Assembly (NCBI RefSeq): GCF_000482325.1
Contig: NZ_AXVA01000011.1
Coordinates: 142,212 to 206,211 of the forward strand
Length of the DNA: 64,000 bases
Reading direction: 5' to 3'
Origin: Bacillus sp. UNC438CL73TsuS30
GTDB taxonomy: Bacteria > Bacillota > Bacilli > Bacillales > Cytobacillaceae
The notes under the pieces are model-generated. The model did not search any database. It saw only the letters and a program-made list of their open reading frames with translations, and was not told the origin of the DNA. The first letter of the stretch is position 1. Every line of letters starts with the position of its first letter. This document shows, piece by piece, positions 53,922-62,940 of the stretch. A program made the translations under genes and the position numbers.

Positions 53922-54599
53922 CTAACAAATTTGTTGGACGAGCTCGATCGAATTATTCTTAGGTGAATTAACCAGAGGCGAAACCTCATAAGCATCCATT
54001 AATCGCTCATCAAACGGTTTTAAAAATCCCATTAAATATTCTAGATTCGAAACAGAGGGATCCAGCCATATTTTTTCGTCCTCCGGCCTGAGAATGACAG
54101 GCATACGGTCATGAATATCCTTCATTAATTCATTTGGCTGGGTTGTGATAACCGAGCAGGAATAGAGGGGTTTACCATCAGGTGATTTCCAGGTCCCCCA
54201 AATTCCCGCCATCGCAAATAAATGATTGCTTTTCAACTTTATACGCATCGGCCTTTTTGAGCGATCCTCCAAACGTTTCCATTCATAAAAACTATCGGCT
54301 ACAATTAAGCAGCGTTTCCGTTTAAAGGAATCCCGGAAGCTTGGTTTCTCAGATAAAGTCTCTGCCCGGGCATTAATCATTTTGTTGCCAATGGAAATAT
54401 CCTTTGCCCATGAGGGGACGAGACCCCATTTTAAAAACCCCATTCGATTCATCGTTCCATCATTTATGATGGCTAAAACCTGTTGAGAGGGTGCAATATT
54501 ATAACTTGGACTATACAGTTCCTCATCCAGAAAAGAATGAACATCAAAACGGTCCAATACTTCCTCAAGAGTTGCAGTTAACGTAAATCGGCCACACAT
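53922..54599 (-). CDS. SOS response-associated peptidase (SRAP/HMCES/YedK family)
   Basis: A 225-aa SRAP protein. Catalytic Cys2 (MCGRF) forms the covalent link to abasic sites in single-stranded DNA; NARAET and the C-terminal HDRMPVIL complete the site, and SFYEWK is conserved. It shields abasic lesions at forks. It is monocistronic. No LexA box was seen next to it. Confidence 0.95.
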   Translation of the reverse strand: MCGRFTLTATLEEVLDRFDVHSFLDEELYSPSYNIAPSQQVLAIINDGTMNRMGFLKWGLVPSWAKDISIGNKMINARAETLSEKPSFRDSFKRKRCLIVADSFYEWKRLEDRSKRPMRIKLKSNHLFAMAGIWGTWKSPDGKPLYSCSVITTQPNELMKDIHDRMPVILRPEDEKIWLDPSVSNLEYLMGFLKPFDERLMDAYEVSPLVNSPKNNSIELVQQIC

Positions 54600-54775
54600 A
54601 CTAAAATCACCTCTGTAATTGAGTGTAACAAAGTTTTTGATATTTTTTAAAGTTTTTAATTCAATTCTATTGACAAGGCAGAAAATTTAAATTATTTTAA
54701 TAGTAATCCTAGCTAAAAGACTACCACAAAAATTACATCATACAAATTTACCTTCCAAATAGAATCTACTTAAAT

Positions 54776-54789
54776 TGAAAGCGCTATCT
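54776..54789. promoter_or_regulatory. cre-like site (CcpA)
   Basis: TGAAAGCGCTATCT fits the catabolite-responsive element form TGWNANCGNTNWCA at all but the last position. It lies 144 bases before the frlR-like gene and suggests glucose repression of the fructosamine operon. Confidence 0.65.
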
Positions 54790-54865
54790 TATACTTATGA
54801 TTTCCATTAACCTCTAAGCTTTATCTACCTAGACCCTTTTAAATCCTTTTAATATTTATCGCAAG

Positions 54866-54877
54866 TGGTATATACCA
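54866..54877. promoter_or_regulatory. FrlR operator, site 1
   Basis: TGGTATATACCA, a perfect 12-bp palindrome, 55 bases before the regulator gene. The same palindrome occurs at 55699 and 59912. The position indicates autoregulation. Confidence 0.85.
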
Positions 54878-54932
54878 TTTCCAGGAAAAATGAGATAATA
54901 AATGAAAACACTAAAAAATTGGAGATCATCAG

Positions 54933-55670
54933 ATGACCAAAATGATGAAGGACGAAGAAGCAATTCCATTTTATAAACAATTAAAAGATAAAATTCTTGA
55001 TGATATTGAAATTGGCAAATTAAAGCATGGAGATAAGCTGCCATCGGAAAGAGAACTGGCTGACCAATATGGAATCAGCCGAATGACCGCAAGACACACC
55101 TTGTCCATTTTAGAAAGAGAAGGTGTAGTAGAAAGACGAGTAGGCTCAGGAACTTTTATTTCGAATAAAAAAATAGAAATGGACTTTATTACCTTTAACA
55201 GTTTTACAAGAAACATGATTAATAGGGGGTTAACTCCTAGCACCCAGGTTCTTTCGATTCGAAAAGTAGAAGCAAAACCGATGTTAGCAAACAAATTAAA
55301 AATAGCAATTGGTGAATCAGTGACAGCAATCAAACGCTTGCGGCTTGTTGATGACATGCCAGTCGCGATTGAAGAATCATTTATTCCCGAAAAACTTTGT
55401 CCTAATCTCGATCAAATTATCACCGATAACAGTTCCCTATATGAGATTTTAGAAAACCATTATGGTATCGTCCTCGTCAAGGCAAAGGAGTACATGCAGG
55501 TTACATACTCTGTGGAAAGTGACAGTAAGCTATTAAAGATTCGATCGGAAAGCCCTTGTATTTTTCAAGAAGCAGTTGCCTTTGACCGAAATGAGCAGGA
55601 AATTGAATTTTCTACCTCGTTAACCAGAAGTGATATCGTTAAATTTTATTCTGAATTGAATCTCCAATAA
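54933..55670 (+). CDS. frlR: GntR/HutC-family regulator, FrlR-like
   Basis: A 245-aa regulator: N-terminal winged helix (IPFYKQLKDKILDDIEIGKL, SERELADQYGISRMTARHTL) and a C-terminal UTRA ligand domain (AIGESVTAIKRLRLVDDMPVAIEESFIP). It lies at the head of the fructosamine genes and three TGGTATATACCA boxes lie before itself, the kinase gene and the deglycase genes. HutC-type regulators usually bind such TATA-centred palindromes and respond to the phosphorylated sugar. Confidence 0.85.
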   Translation: MTKMMKDEEAIPFYKQLKDKILDDIEIGKLKHGDKLPSERELADQYGISRMTARHTLSILEREGVVERRVGSGTFISNKKIEMDFITFNSFTRNMINRGLTPSTQVLSIRKVEAKPMLANKLKIAIGESVTAIKRLRLVDDMPVAIEESFIPEKLCPNLDQIITDNSSLYEILENHYGIVLVKAKEYMQVTYSVESDSKLLKIRSESPCIFQEAVAFDRNEQEIEFSTSLTRSDIVKFYSELNLQ

Positions 55671-55696
55671 CAGAGATTTCGTTCAGATTTAGTTGA

Positions 55697-55712
55697 AATG
55701 GTATATACCATT
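55697..55712. promoter_or_regulatory. FrlR operator, site 2
   Basis: AATGGTATATACCATT, a perfect 16-bp palindrome, the best of the three. It lies 26 bases before the kinase gene. Confidence 0.88.
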
Positions 55713-55737
55713 AAGAGCCAAACTAGGAGGATGAATC

Positions 55738-56580
55738 ATGAAAGTAATTGGTGTTGGAGATAATGTAGTAGATAAATATCTTTATAAAAGGACCATGTAT
55801 CCAGGTGGCAATGCTTTGAATTTTAGTGTTTATGCAAAACAGCTTGGCATGGAGTCTGCCTATCTTGGCGTTTTTGGCAGCGATCGTGCTGCTGAACATA
55901 TAACCAAAACCCTACAAAATTTAGAAGTCGATCTATCACATTGCAGGTATCATGATGGTGAAAATGGTTATGCGCAGGTAGATTTAGTCGATGGCGACCG
56001 GGTATTTATCGGCGGCAATGGGGGAGGCGTCCAAAAGGACCATCCAATTGTCCTTACCGATGAGGAATTGGAATATATCAAAACCTTCGAAATTGCTCAT
56101 AGCAGCATATATAGCGAGATGGAAGCGGAATTACATAAGTTAAAAGAAGCAGGGGTCAAAGTATCCTTTGACTTTTCGGCTGACTATAATGATGAAATTT
56201 TAGAAAAAACGTGTAAGCATGTGGATTTCAGTTTATTGTCCTGCGGTCAATGGAAGGATGAGGAAGTTGAGGAACTTTTAAAACGAGTTCACTCCTATGG
56301 AAGCACTCTAGCAATTGGTACGATGGGTTCACGCGGTTCCATGGTTTATGATGGACAAACCTTTTATCGACAGGAGCCTCATTTTGTTCAACCCGTCGAT
56401 ACATTAGGTGCAGGAGATTCTTTCTTCACCGCCTTCATTCTTCATTATCTTAAAGGAAAGAAAGAAAAAACAATGAAGACAGAAGCTGAGCTCATCAAAG
56501 CGAGCTTGGCAGAAGGAGCAAAATTTGCTGCGAAAACCTGTCTTGTCGACGGTGCTTTTGGGTATGGGATTTCATTCTAA
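55738..56580 (+). CDS. frlD: fructosamine (fructoselysine) 6-kinase
   Basis: A 280-aa PfkB-family sugar kinase. Substrate motif YPGGNALNFSVYAKQLG near residue 21 and ATP/anion-hole motif DTLGAGDSFFTAFIL (catalytic Asp in GAGD) are intact. It phosphorylates C6 of imported Amadori compounds such as fructoselysine before the SIS deglycases split them. TAGGAGG precedes the ATG. A short CCCC/GGGG hairpin (56582-56594) follows. Confidence 0.9.
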   Translation: MKVIGVGDNVVDKYLYKRTMYPGGNALNFSVYAKQLGMESAYLGVFGSDRAAEHITKTLQNLEVDLSHCRYHDGENGYAQVDLVDGDRVFIGGNGGGVQKDHPIVLTDEELEYIKTFEIAHSSIYSEMEAELHKLKEAGVKVSFDFSADYNDEILEKTCKHVDFSLLSCGQWKDEEVEELLKRVHSYGSTLAIGTMGSRGSMVYDGQTFYRQEPHFVQPVDTLGAGDSFFTAFILHYLKGKKEKTMKTEAELIKASLAEGAKFAAKTCLVDGAFGYGISF

Positions 56581-56682
56581 TCCCCTTTAGGGGGAGGAAT
56601 TTTATTAAAAGGATCCACAGGGGGTGTCATACATTAAATGGTTTGAAAGTTTAGTATTTTTAAAAAATAGGAGGGTTAATGA

Positions 56683-57978
56683 ATGGGTAAAAAAATGAAG
56701 ATTTTATTAGTAGCCATACTAATGTTTGCACTCGTGTTAACAGGATGTTCAAGCTCTTCCTCAACCAAGGAAGACGAGTCGGGTAAAATCGTTCTAAAAT
56801 TTTTGCATAAGTGGCCGCAGCCAGAATACGCTCCCTATTTTGAAGAAGTTGTAAAAGAATTTGAAAAGCAAAATCCAAATATCAAAGTAAAAATGGAAGC
56901 GATTGCAGACGAGCCAATTAAGGATAAGCTCCGTGTCATTCTTGGCGGCAACGATGTTCCTGACATCATGTTCTCTTGGTCAGGAGAGTTTGCGAGAAAA
57001 TTCGTTCGTGCCGGTGCAGCCTTAGATTTAACTCCTTATTTAAATGAAGATACCACATGGAAAGACAGTTTCATTCCAGCCTCTTTGCAGCCTTTTAGCT
57101 CTGACGGCAAAAACTATGGAATTCCACTTCGCTTTAACGGAAAATTCTTTGTCTATAACAAAAAAATATTTGATAAGTACCACTTACAAGCACCAAAGAC
57201 GTGGGATGAATTTGTACAAGAGTTAGACACCTTGAAAAAGGGTGGAGAAACCCCGATTATTTTTGGTAACCAAAGCCCTTGGGCAGCCATTCATTACTTA
57301 ACGGGACTAAACCAAAAACTAGTAGCACAGGATGTAAGAATGAAAGATTATAATCCTAAATCTGGAGAATTTACGGATCCTGGTTATGTAAAGGCAATGG
57401 AGATGTTTGCTGACTTGAATAAAAATGGTTACTTTATGAAAAATGCCAACTCTACTTCTCATGATATGGCGAAACAATTGTTCCTGGCAGGGAAGGGAGC
57501 CATCATGTATGTTGAATTAGAAGAATTCCCGGATATCGAAAAGGGCTTAAAAGGAAACTGGGGCTTCTTCCCGATGCCGTCGATTACAGATGGAGCAGGA
57601 AATCAAAACTTCATTACTGGTGCACCGGATGGATTTATCGTTTCATCAAAATCCAAGCATCCTAAAGAAGCGATTAAATTCCTAAAATTCTTAACTAGCA
57701 AAGAAAATGCTATAAAACTGACAAAACAGCTTAGCTGGCCAAGCCCGATTGAGGGTGCAACAACCCCTGAAACTTCCTTGAAACAAGTAGCAGAAGGCGT
57801 TGATTTCATGAAGAAGGAAGAGGGCATGGCTGAATGGCTAGACACAGACGTCCATGCAAAGGTTGCAGATGCATACCTAACGAATATTCAGCTATTGCTT
57901 GACGGCACAAAATCCCCGGAAGAAATTATCAAACAAGTTCAACAAGTAGCGAAACAAGTACAAAGTGAAGTGAACTAA
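56683..57978 (+). CDS. frlO: fructosamine ABC transporter substrate-binding lipoprotein
   Basis: A 431-aa extracellular sugar-binding (family 1) receptor with lipobox LTGC. Typical are FLHKWPQPEYAPYFEEVVKEFE and FPMPSITDGAGNQNFITGAPDG. By position it is the FrlO counterpart, binding Amadori products outside the cell. ATAGGAGG precedes the ATG. No ATPase gene lies in this cluster, as in B. subtilis, where MsmX serves several sugar importers. Confidence 0.88.
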   Translation: MGKKMKILLVAILMFALVLTGCSSSSSTKEDESGKIVLKFLHKWPQPEYAPYFEEVVKEFEKQNPNIKVKMEAIADEPIKDKLRVILGGNDVPDIMFSWSGEFARKFVRAGAALDLTPYLNEDTTWKDSFIPASLQPFSSDGKNYGIPLRFNGKFFVYNKKIFDKYHLQAPKTWDEFVQELDTLKKGGETPIIFGNQSPWAAIHYLTGLNQKLVAQDVRMKDYNPKSGEFTDPGYVKAMEMFADLNKNGYFMKNANSTSHDMAKQLFLAGKGAIMYVELEEFPDIEKGLKGNWGFFPMPSITDGAGNQNFITGAPDGFIVSSKSKHPKEAIKFLKFLTSKENAIKLTKQLSWPSPIEGATTPETSLKQVAEGVDFMKKEEGMAEWLDTDVHAKVADAYLTNIQLLLDGTKSPEEIIKQVQQVAKQVQSEVN

Positions 57979-57987
57979 AAGATGAAA

Positions 57988-58015
57988 GGGTAGGCAATTG
58001 TATAACTGCTTACCC
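57988..58015 (+). terminator. intra-operon hairpin between frlO and frlN
   Basis: GGGTAGGCA (57988-57996), 10-nt loop, TGCTTACCC (58007-58015) with one G-T pair. No T-run follows. It probably holds the receptor mRNA more stable than the downstream permease part. Confidence 0.7.
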
Positions 58016-58034
58016 CCTCTAAGGAGGAAGAAGG

Positions 58035-58922
58035 ATGACGAAAACATTTCGAAATAGCCGTACAGCCTTATTTTATATTTTACCAGCACTTCTTCTCATC
58101 CTGTTGTTTGTGTTTCTGCCGATTGTTCTAAATCTTTACAACAGTTTATTCAGGTGGAATTCATTTTCGGCAGGAAAAACGTTTGTTGGCTTAGAGTACT
58201 ACACCAGGCTCTTCAAGGATCCCGTTTTTTATATTGCCTTAAAAAATAATTCTCTCTACGCTGTCATTTCATTACTATTCCAGGTTGGAGGCGGGTTAAT
58301 TATTGCCGCCATTTTAGAAGATAAACTGATTAGAAGATTTCAACCATTTTTCCGAACTGTATTTTTTATCCCTTCCGTTATTTCCATCGCCGTTGTTGGT
58401 TTACTATGGCAGCTGATTTATAATCCGGAAGTTGGTCTCGTTAATAGTTTTTTAAAATTCATTGGTCAGACTGAATGGGCGCATTCTTGGCTTGGGGATA
58501 GTAAAGTTGCCATTTATGCAGTTGTTGCCGTTTCGCAATGGCAGTATACAGGTTACATGACGATGCTGTTCTTGATCGCAATGCAAAAAATTCCATTTGA
58601 ATATTATGAAGCAGCCATGATTGATGGCGCATCTAAGATAAAAACCTTTTTCAATATAACACTTCCACAAATCAAAGAAATGACCATCGTGGGTATGGTG
58701 ATTACCGTAATTGGTGCATTCAAAGTGTTTGATGAAGTGTATATCATGACCTTTGGCGGGCCTGGTCAATCGACAGAAGTGTTAGGAACGATGCTTTACC
58801 GGGCAGCTTTCCGAAATGATGAAATGGGCTATGCTTCCACAATTGGAACAGTCATTTTCGTCATCACTCTCATCCTATCCTTAATCCAAATGAAACTAGG
58901 AAAATCAGGACAGGAGGCGTAA
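58035..58922 (+). CDS. frlN: fructosamine ABC transporter permease (MalF-type)
   Basis: A 295-aa membrane subunit with six helices and the docking loop YYEAAMIDGASKIKTFFNITLPQI, ending in the family's TFGGPGQSTEVLGT. AAGGAGG lies before the ATG. It forms the channel with the next gene product. Confidence 0.92.
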   Translation: MTKTFRNSRTALFYILPALLLILLFVFLPIVLNLYNSLFRWNSFSAGKTFVGLEYYTRLFKDPVFYIALKNNSLYAVISLLFQVGGGLIIAAILEDKLIRRFQPFFRTVFFIPSVISIAVVGLLWQLIYNPEVGLVNSFLKFIGQTEWAHSWLGDSKVAIYAVVAVSQWQYTGYMTMLFLIAMQKIPFEYYEAAMIDGASKIKTFFNITLPQIKEMTIVGMVITVIGAFKVFDEVYIMTFGGPGQSTEVLGTMLYRAAFRNDEMGYASTIGTVIFVITLILSLIQMKLGKSGQEA

Positions 58923-58926
58923 GAAA

Positions 58927-59829
58927 ATGACGACAAGAGAAAATCCAGTGGTTAAAACAAACGAATTCCGGCCAGTTGGAACAGTAGGGCCGAAGATTTC
59001 AACAAAGATTAAAAATAAAATCTTTCAAGGGACAGTTCTTGTCTGGTTTAGTATTTTTGCCATTTGTATTATCTATCCGATCATTTGGCTTGGATTAAGC
59101 GGACTAAAATCGAATAGCGATTTCTTCTTAAGTACGTGGTCTCTGCCAAAAGAATGGCTTTGGAGTAATTATAAAGCCGCATGGGACGCGGGAATTGGTC
59201 ATTTCTTTTTAAATAGTGTTCTTGTGACAGTGGTCTCCGTTGTATGTGTACTCCTATTCGGATCGATGGCAGCCTACGGGCTGAGCCGCTTTCACTTTAA
59301 AGGTCAGAATTTCTTATTGATTATTATCCTAAGCGGTTTGATGCTTGCGCCGCAGGTTAGCTTGATCCCGCTTTATAAATTGTTGCAGGCCATTGGACTA
59401 TATAACACTTATGGAGCCTTAATCCTGCCTTATGTTGCGTTTCAATTGCCATTTGCGATTTTCTTAATGCGATCCTATTTTCTCTCCATCCCCCATGAGC
59501 TTGAAGAATCGGCTATTCTCGATGGATGTAATAGTTGGAAAGTCTACCGGCATATTATTATTCCGATGGGTAAACCCATCATTGCTTCCTGTGCGTTGTT
59601 GACGGGAATGAACGTCTGGAATGAATTCATGTTTGCCCTTGTATTCGTTGAAGATTCCAGCCTTCGCACGATCCCAGTCGGCTTAATGAACTTAAGAAGT
59701 CAGCTAAATACGGATTTTGGAATTCAATTGGCCGGTTTGGCAATATCCGCTTTGCCGATGATTATTGCGTACATTATTTTTCAAAGACAATTCGTTCGCG
59801 GCTTATCGGCTGGAAGTGTAAAAGGATAA
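58927..59829 (+). CDS. frlM: fructosamine ABC transporter permease (MalG-type)
   Basis: A 300-aa membrane subunit with six helices. The docking loop reads LEESAILDGCNSWKVYRHIIIP; note Cys in place of the usual Ala in the DGA motif. It starts 4 bases after the first permease and pairs with it. Confidence 0.92.
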   Translation: MTTRENPVVKTNEFRPVGTVGPKISTKIKNKIFQGTVLVWFSIFAICIIYPIIWLGLSGLKSNSDFFLSTWSLPKEWLWSNYKAAWDAGIGHFFLNSVLVTVVSVVCVLLFGSMAAYGLSRFHFKGQNFLLIIILSGLMLAPQVSLIPLYKLLQAIGLYNTYGALILPYVAFQLPFAIFLMRSYFLSIPHELEESAILDGCNSWKVYRHIIIPMGKPIIASCALLTGMNVWNEFMFALVFVEDSSLRTIPVGLMNLRSQLNTDFGIQLAGLAISALPMIIAYIIFQRQFVRGLSAGSVKG

Positions 59830-59849
59830 TCAAGGGTACCATGATAGTT

Positions 59850-59880
59850 GGAATAGGGAAGAAATGTACTTTCCTATTCC
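59850..59880 (+). other. hairpin between frlM and the deglycase genes
   Basis: GGAATAGGGAAG (59850-59861), 7-nt loop, CTTTCCTATTCC (59869-59880) with one mismatch. No T-run follows, so it may be a weak terminator or RNA-processing site. Confidence 0.55.
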
Positions 59881-59900
59881 ACGTAAATTCGTTTCTCACG

Positions 59901-59933
59901 ATTGGTTTAAATGGTATATACCAAATAACCAAT
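59901..59933. promoter_or_regulatory. FrlR operator, site 3, in a larger palindrome
   Basis: TGGTATATACCA at 59912-59923 sits between ATTGGTT (59901-59907) and AACCAAT (59927-59933), a nested inverted repeat. It lies 35 bases before the first deglycase gene and suggests a second, independently controlled promoter. Confidence 0.82.
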
Positions 59934-59967
59934 TTGAAAAAATATAGATTTTAAAGGAGGATACAAG

Positions 59968-60933
59968 ATGTTAGCAGAGGTACAAAAAGCGTTAGATGTG
60001 TTGAAGGAAAGGGATATTGACCGTGTATATTTCGTCGCATGCGGAGGCTCTTCCTCACTTATGTATGCAAGCAAATATGTGCTGGACCGAGAAAGTGAGA
60101 CGATTGACTCTGATCTCTACAGCTCCAATGAGTTTGTCCACCGTAATCCGAAGAGATTAAACGAAAATTCGTTGGTGATCTTATGCTCACATTTCGGAAA
60201 AACACCGGAAACAGTGGAGGCAGCACGTTTTGCCCGTGAGAAGGGCGCGTTAACCATTTCCTTGACCTTTGATGCAGACTCACCGCTTGCCCAAGTTTCT
60301 GAGAATGTTATCGTCTACCATGATAAAGAAGACTCAAATTATGTAAACGAAGCCCCTGCCATCATGCTCGAACTTGTCTTCGGCCTTTTAGCAGAAAAGG
60401 AAGACAACGAAAAATTCAATGATATCCTGTCCTCCTTAGAAAATCTAAGACCGCTTTTAAACAAAGCAAAAGAAGAGACTTTTGCCCAAGCGAAAGAATT
60501 TGCTGAGTCCTATAAGGATGAAAAAATTATTTACACGATGGGAAGCGGCGCAAACTATGGAATTGCCTATTGGTTTGCGATTTGTCTCCTGATGGAAATG
60601 CAGTGGATCCATTCTCATGCCATCCACGCAGGTGAATACTTCCACGGCCCATTTGAAATTTTGGATAAGGATGTCCCAATTATTCAATTAGTCGGCTTAG
60701 ATGAAACCCGTCCATTAGAAGAGCGCTCTTTAGAATTTACCCAACGCTATGGTGAAAGAGTGATTGTAATAGACGCAAAAGACTTTGATTTAACAGGTGT
60801 TGCAGAAAGTGTGAAAGGTTACATTGCTCCACTCGTCCTGCAAACCGTTTTACGTCAATATGCTGGTGAGTTAGCAGAAGTGCGCAACCATCCATTAAGC
60901 ACCAGAAGATATATGTGGAAGGTTCCTTATTAA
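59968..60933 (+). CDS. frlB: SIS-domain fructosamine-6-phosphate deglycase, first copy
   Basis: A 321-aa protein with two SIS folds. The sugar-phosphate loop reads VACGGSSSLMYASKYVL in the first and MGSGANYGIAYWFAI in the second; HAGEYFHGPFEI holds the catalytic His/Glu region of the GlmS-like group. It would split 6-phosphofructosamines into glucose-6-phosphate and the amino acid. AAAGGAGG precedes the ATG. Confidence 0.88.
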   Translation: MLAEVQKALDVLKERDIDRVYFVACGGSSSLMYASKYVLDRESETIDSDLYSSNEFVHRNPKRLNENSLVILCSHFGKTPETVEAARFAREKGALTISLTFDADSPLAQVSENVIVYHDKEDSNYVNEAPAIMLELVFGLLAEKEDNEKFNDILSSLENLRPLLNKAKEETFAQAKEFAESYKDEKIIYTMGSGANYGIAYWFAICLLMEMQWIHSHAIHAGEYFHGPFEILDKDVPIIQLVGLDETRPLEERSLEFTQRYGERVIVIDAKDFDLTGVAESVKGYIAPLVLQTVLRQYAGELAEVRNHPLSTRRYMWKVPY

Positions 60934-61000
60934 AGGGTAAGACAGCTAATAAACTAGAAGTCTATTAAAATATTATTAAATAAAATTTGGAGGGATTATC

Positions 61001-62014
61001 TTGTTAAAATTCGAACACGATACTTTTTTAGAATATGTTGGTAAAGAAGCAGTAGCGAAAAGAGAAGAAATTGAAAAAGTAGTCGATGAAATTTCCGCTA
61101 ATGGCTATAAAAATATCTTCCTTATCGGATCCGGCGGAACAATTGCGATGATGTACCCATTCGAATATATCCTAAAATCGAATTCTACCGTAGAGGTTCA
61201 TGCAGAAATTGCTGCTGAATTATTAGTGATGAATAATCGCCATCTTTCAAAGGAATCCGTTTGTATTTTCGCATCTGTTACCGGGACAACTAAAGAAACG
61301 GTAGCAGCAGCCGAGTTCTGTAAGGAGAAGGGGGCCACCACCATTGGATTGGTCGCTGAACCTGGTACACCACTTGCCGAAGCCGTTGATTATTGCATTT
61401 CAACCGGGCATGAGAAGCATTCGTTCGATACATTCTTCCTTCATTTACAACTGTTGACATTCCGTTTTATCCATAACAACGATGAATTCCCGCAATACGA
61501 GCAATTTGCAAAAGAAATCGCCCTGCTGCCAGAAGGAATTGTGAATGCTTTAAAAGCCTTCGATTCTCGTGCAGAACAATTTGCGATCCGGCATAAAGAT
61601 ACGGGTTACCACATGTTAGTTGGTGCAGGTAATCTATGGGGAAATACCTATTCCTACGCGATGTGTATTTTAGAGGAAATGCAATGGATTAGGTCTAAAT
61701 CGATTCATGCTGCTGAATTCTTCCATGGTACACTTGAGCTTGTTGAGGACGACACCAGTGTCATTTTATTTAAAGGAGAAGATGAAACTCGTCCATTGGT
61801 TGATCGTGTGGAACGATTTGCTGAAAAAATAACAAATGAATTATTCATAATTGATACGAAAGACTATCCTCTTGAGGGCATTAGTGAGGAATTCAGAAAA
61901 CACTTTGCTGTAAATTTAAACTGGGCATTAACAGGTCGGATTAGTGTCTACCTGGAGCGTGAAAGAAACCACCCATTAGAACTTAGAAGATATTACAGAA
62001 AAATGGAATATTAA
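61001..62014 (+). CDS. SIS-domain sugar-phosphate deglycase, second copy
   Basis: A 337-aa relative of the preceding protein (LIGSGGTIAMMYPFEYIL; VGAGNLWGNTYSYAMCI; HAAEFFHGTLELVEDD; C-terminal NHPLELRRYY). It starts with TTG at 61001 behind GGAGGG. Two deglycases also occur in the Salmonella gfr system, one for glucoselysine-6-P and one for fructoselysine-6-P, so this cluster may take two kinds of glycated amino acid. Which copy does which cannot be told. Confidence 0.87.
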   Translation: MLKFEHDTFLEYVGKEAVAKREEIEKVVDEISANGYKNIFLIGSGGTIAMMYPFEYILKSNSTVEVHAEIAAELLVMNNRHLSKESVCIFASVTGTTKETVAAAEFCKEKGATTIGLVAEPGTPLAEAVDYCISTGHEKHSFDTFFLHLQLLTFRFIHNNDEFPQYEQFAKEIALLPEGIVNALKAFDSRAEQFAIRHKDTGYHMLVGAGNLWGNTYSYAMCILEEMQWIRSKSIHAAEFFHGTLELVEDDTSVILFKGEDETRPLVDRVERFAEKITNELFIIDTKDYPLEGISEEFRKHFAVNLNWALTGRISVYLERERNHPLELRRYYRKMEY

Positions 62015-62182
62015 GATAAAACTGAGGTTATTATTAAAATTCCATACAAATGTTAAAATCCTAGTAAAATATATTTATTTTAAATATTCAATTACTTTTA
62101 CACTTTAAACTGTTGAAAGAAAATTTTGAAAATGTTACTATTGAGTTGTTTAAATTCTTCTGAGTTTAGACCTCCTAAACTG

Positions 62183-62248
62183 AAGCTTAGCCTTGACCAC
62201 TAAGCTTTACTTTGGACCTTTGAGACGTACTCAAAGGTTCTTTTTTTT
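62183..62248 (+). terminator. tandem hairpins ending the frl cluster
   Basis: First AAGCTTAG (62183-62190) with CTAAGCTT (62199-62206). Then GGACCTTTGAG (62214-62224) with CTCAAAGGTTC (62230-62240) and eight T. The second is a strong intrinsic terminator; the first may help or be a remnant of another. Confidence 0.88.
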
Positions 62249-62299
62249 GATGAAATCGGCTAAGATGGAATCAATATTATTTTGACGGAGGAAACTTCA

Positions 62300-62851
62300 G
62301 TGGATTTTAAGACTTTTGATCGTTGGGATGAAGGAATCTGGTATAAGGTAAGTCCTATTTATCAAGGAGCCTTTGGAGATAAAGGAGCGAAACCGGAAAA
62401 GGTTATCCGCAACATGTTCCGTAAGCAAATTTGCTTCCTCCATGTTGCCTTCCAACAAGATCTTCCCGTCGGACTGGCACTCACTGGAAAATTAAAGGGA
62501 ATGAATGCGCTGCTGATCGATTACATTGCTGTTGACCATGATAAAAAGGGTCATGGGATTGGCTCAAAAATCTTACAATTCATTAAGGACTGGTCATCGG
62601 GTGAAGAAGGATTTGACAGTATCGTGATTGAGGTCGAATCAGAGATAAGTGCTGAAAATCAGGAGCGTATCCATTTTTGGAAAAAGAATGGTTTTACCTT
62701 AACTGACTATATCCATCGTTATATTTGGGTTCCGGAAACTTATCAGGCCATGTACATACAGCTCTCCCCGAATGAAAAATTCCCCAAGGACGGGAAACAG
62801 CTTTTTAAACATATTGGTAATTTTCATAAGGAATCTTTTCAAGGGACCTAA
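62300..62851 (+). CDS. GNAT-family acetyltransferase
   Basis: A 183-aa GNAT protein. The acetyl-CoA loop is KKGHGIGSKILQFI (Q/RxxGxG/A position), followed by IHFWKKNGF in the last third. GTG 62300 is chosen because GGAGGAA lies 6 bases ahead; a TTG at 62282 would put that site inside the gene. Substrate unknown; no linked genes. Confidence 0.85.
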   Translation: MDFKTFDRWDEGIWYKVSPIYQGAFGDKGAKPEKVIRNMFRKQICFLHVAFQQDLPVGLALTGKLKGMNALLIDYIAVDHDKKGHGIGSKILQFIKDWSSGEEGFDSIVIEVESEISAENQERIHFWKKNGFTLTDYIHRYIWVPETYQAMYIQLSPNEKFPKDGKQLFKHIGNFHKESFQGT

Positions 62852-62940
62852 TATGTTTATAAATGCCAACCGAAGTAAAAAATGATATATTGTGGACAGA
62901 GAGGAAATTCTCTCCAAGATCATATAAAGGGAGTGTCTAA

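Larger units (their letters stand above)
54600..54932. promoter_or_regulatory. divergent control region of the SRAP gene and the frl cluster
   Basis: About 330 AT-rich bases without a gene. TTGACA at 54669 with TATTTT 17 bases later is a possible promoter. A cre-like site lies at 54776 and an FrlR box at 54866 (given separately). Nothing else was seen. Confidence 0.45.

Noticed and set aside
54669..54697. A TTGACA-N17-TATTTT promoter pointing at a possible gene after 54700
   Set aside because: No open frame with a ribosome site begins before the frlR-like gene at 54933; it may serve that gene but the distance is long, so it is only noted.
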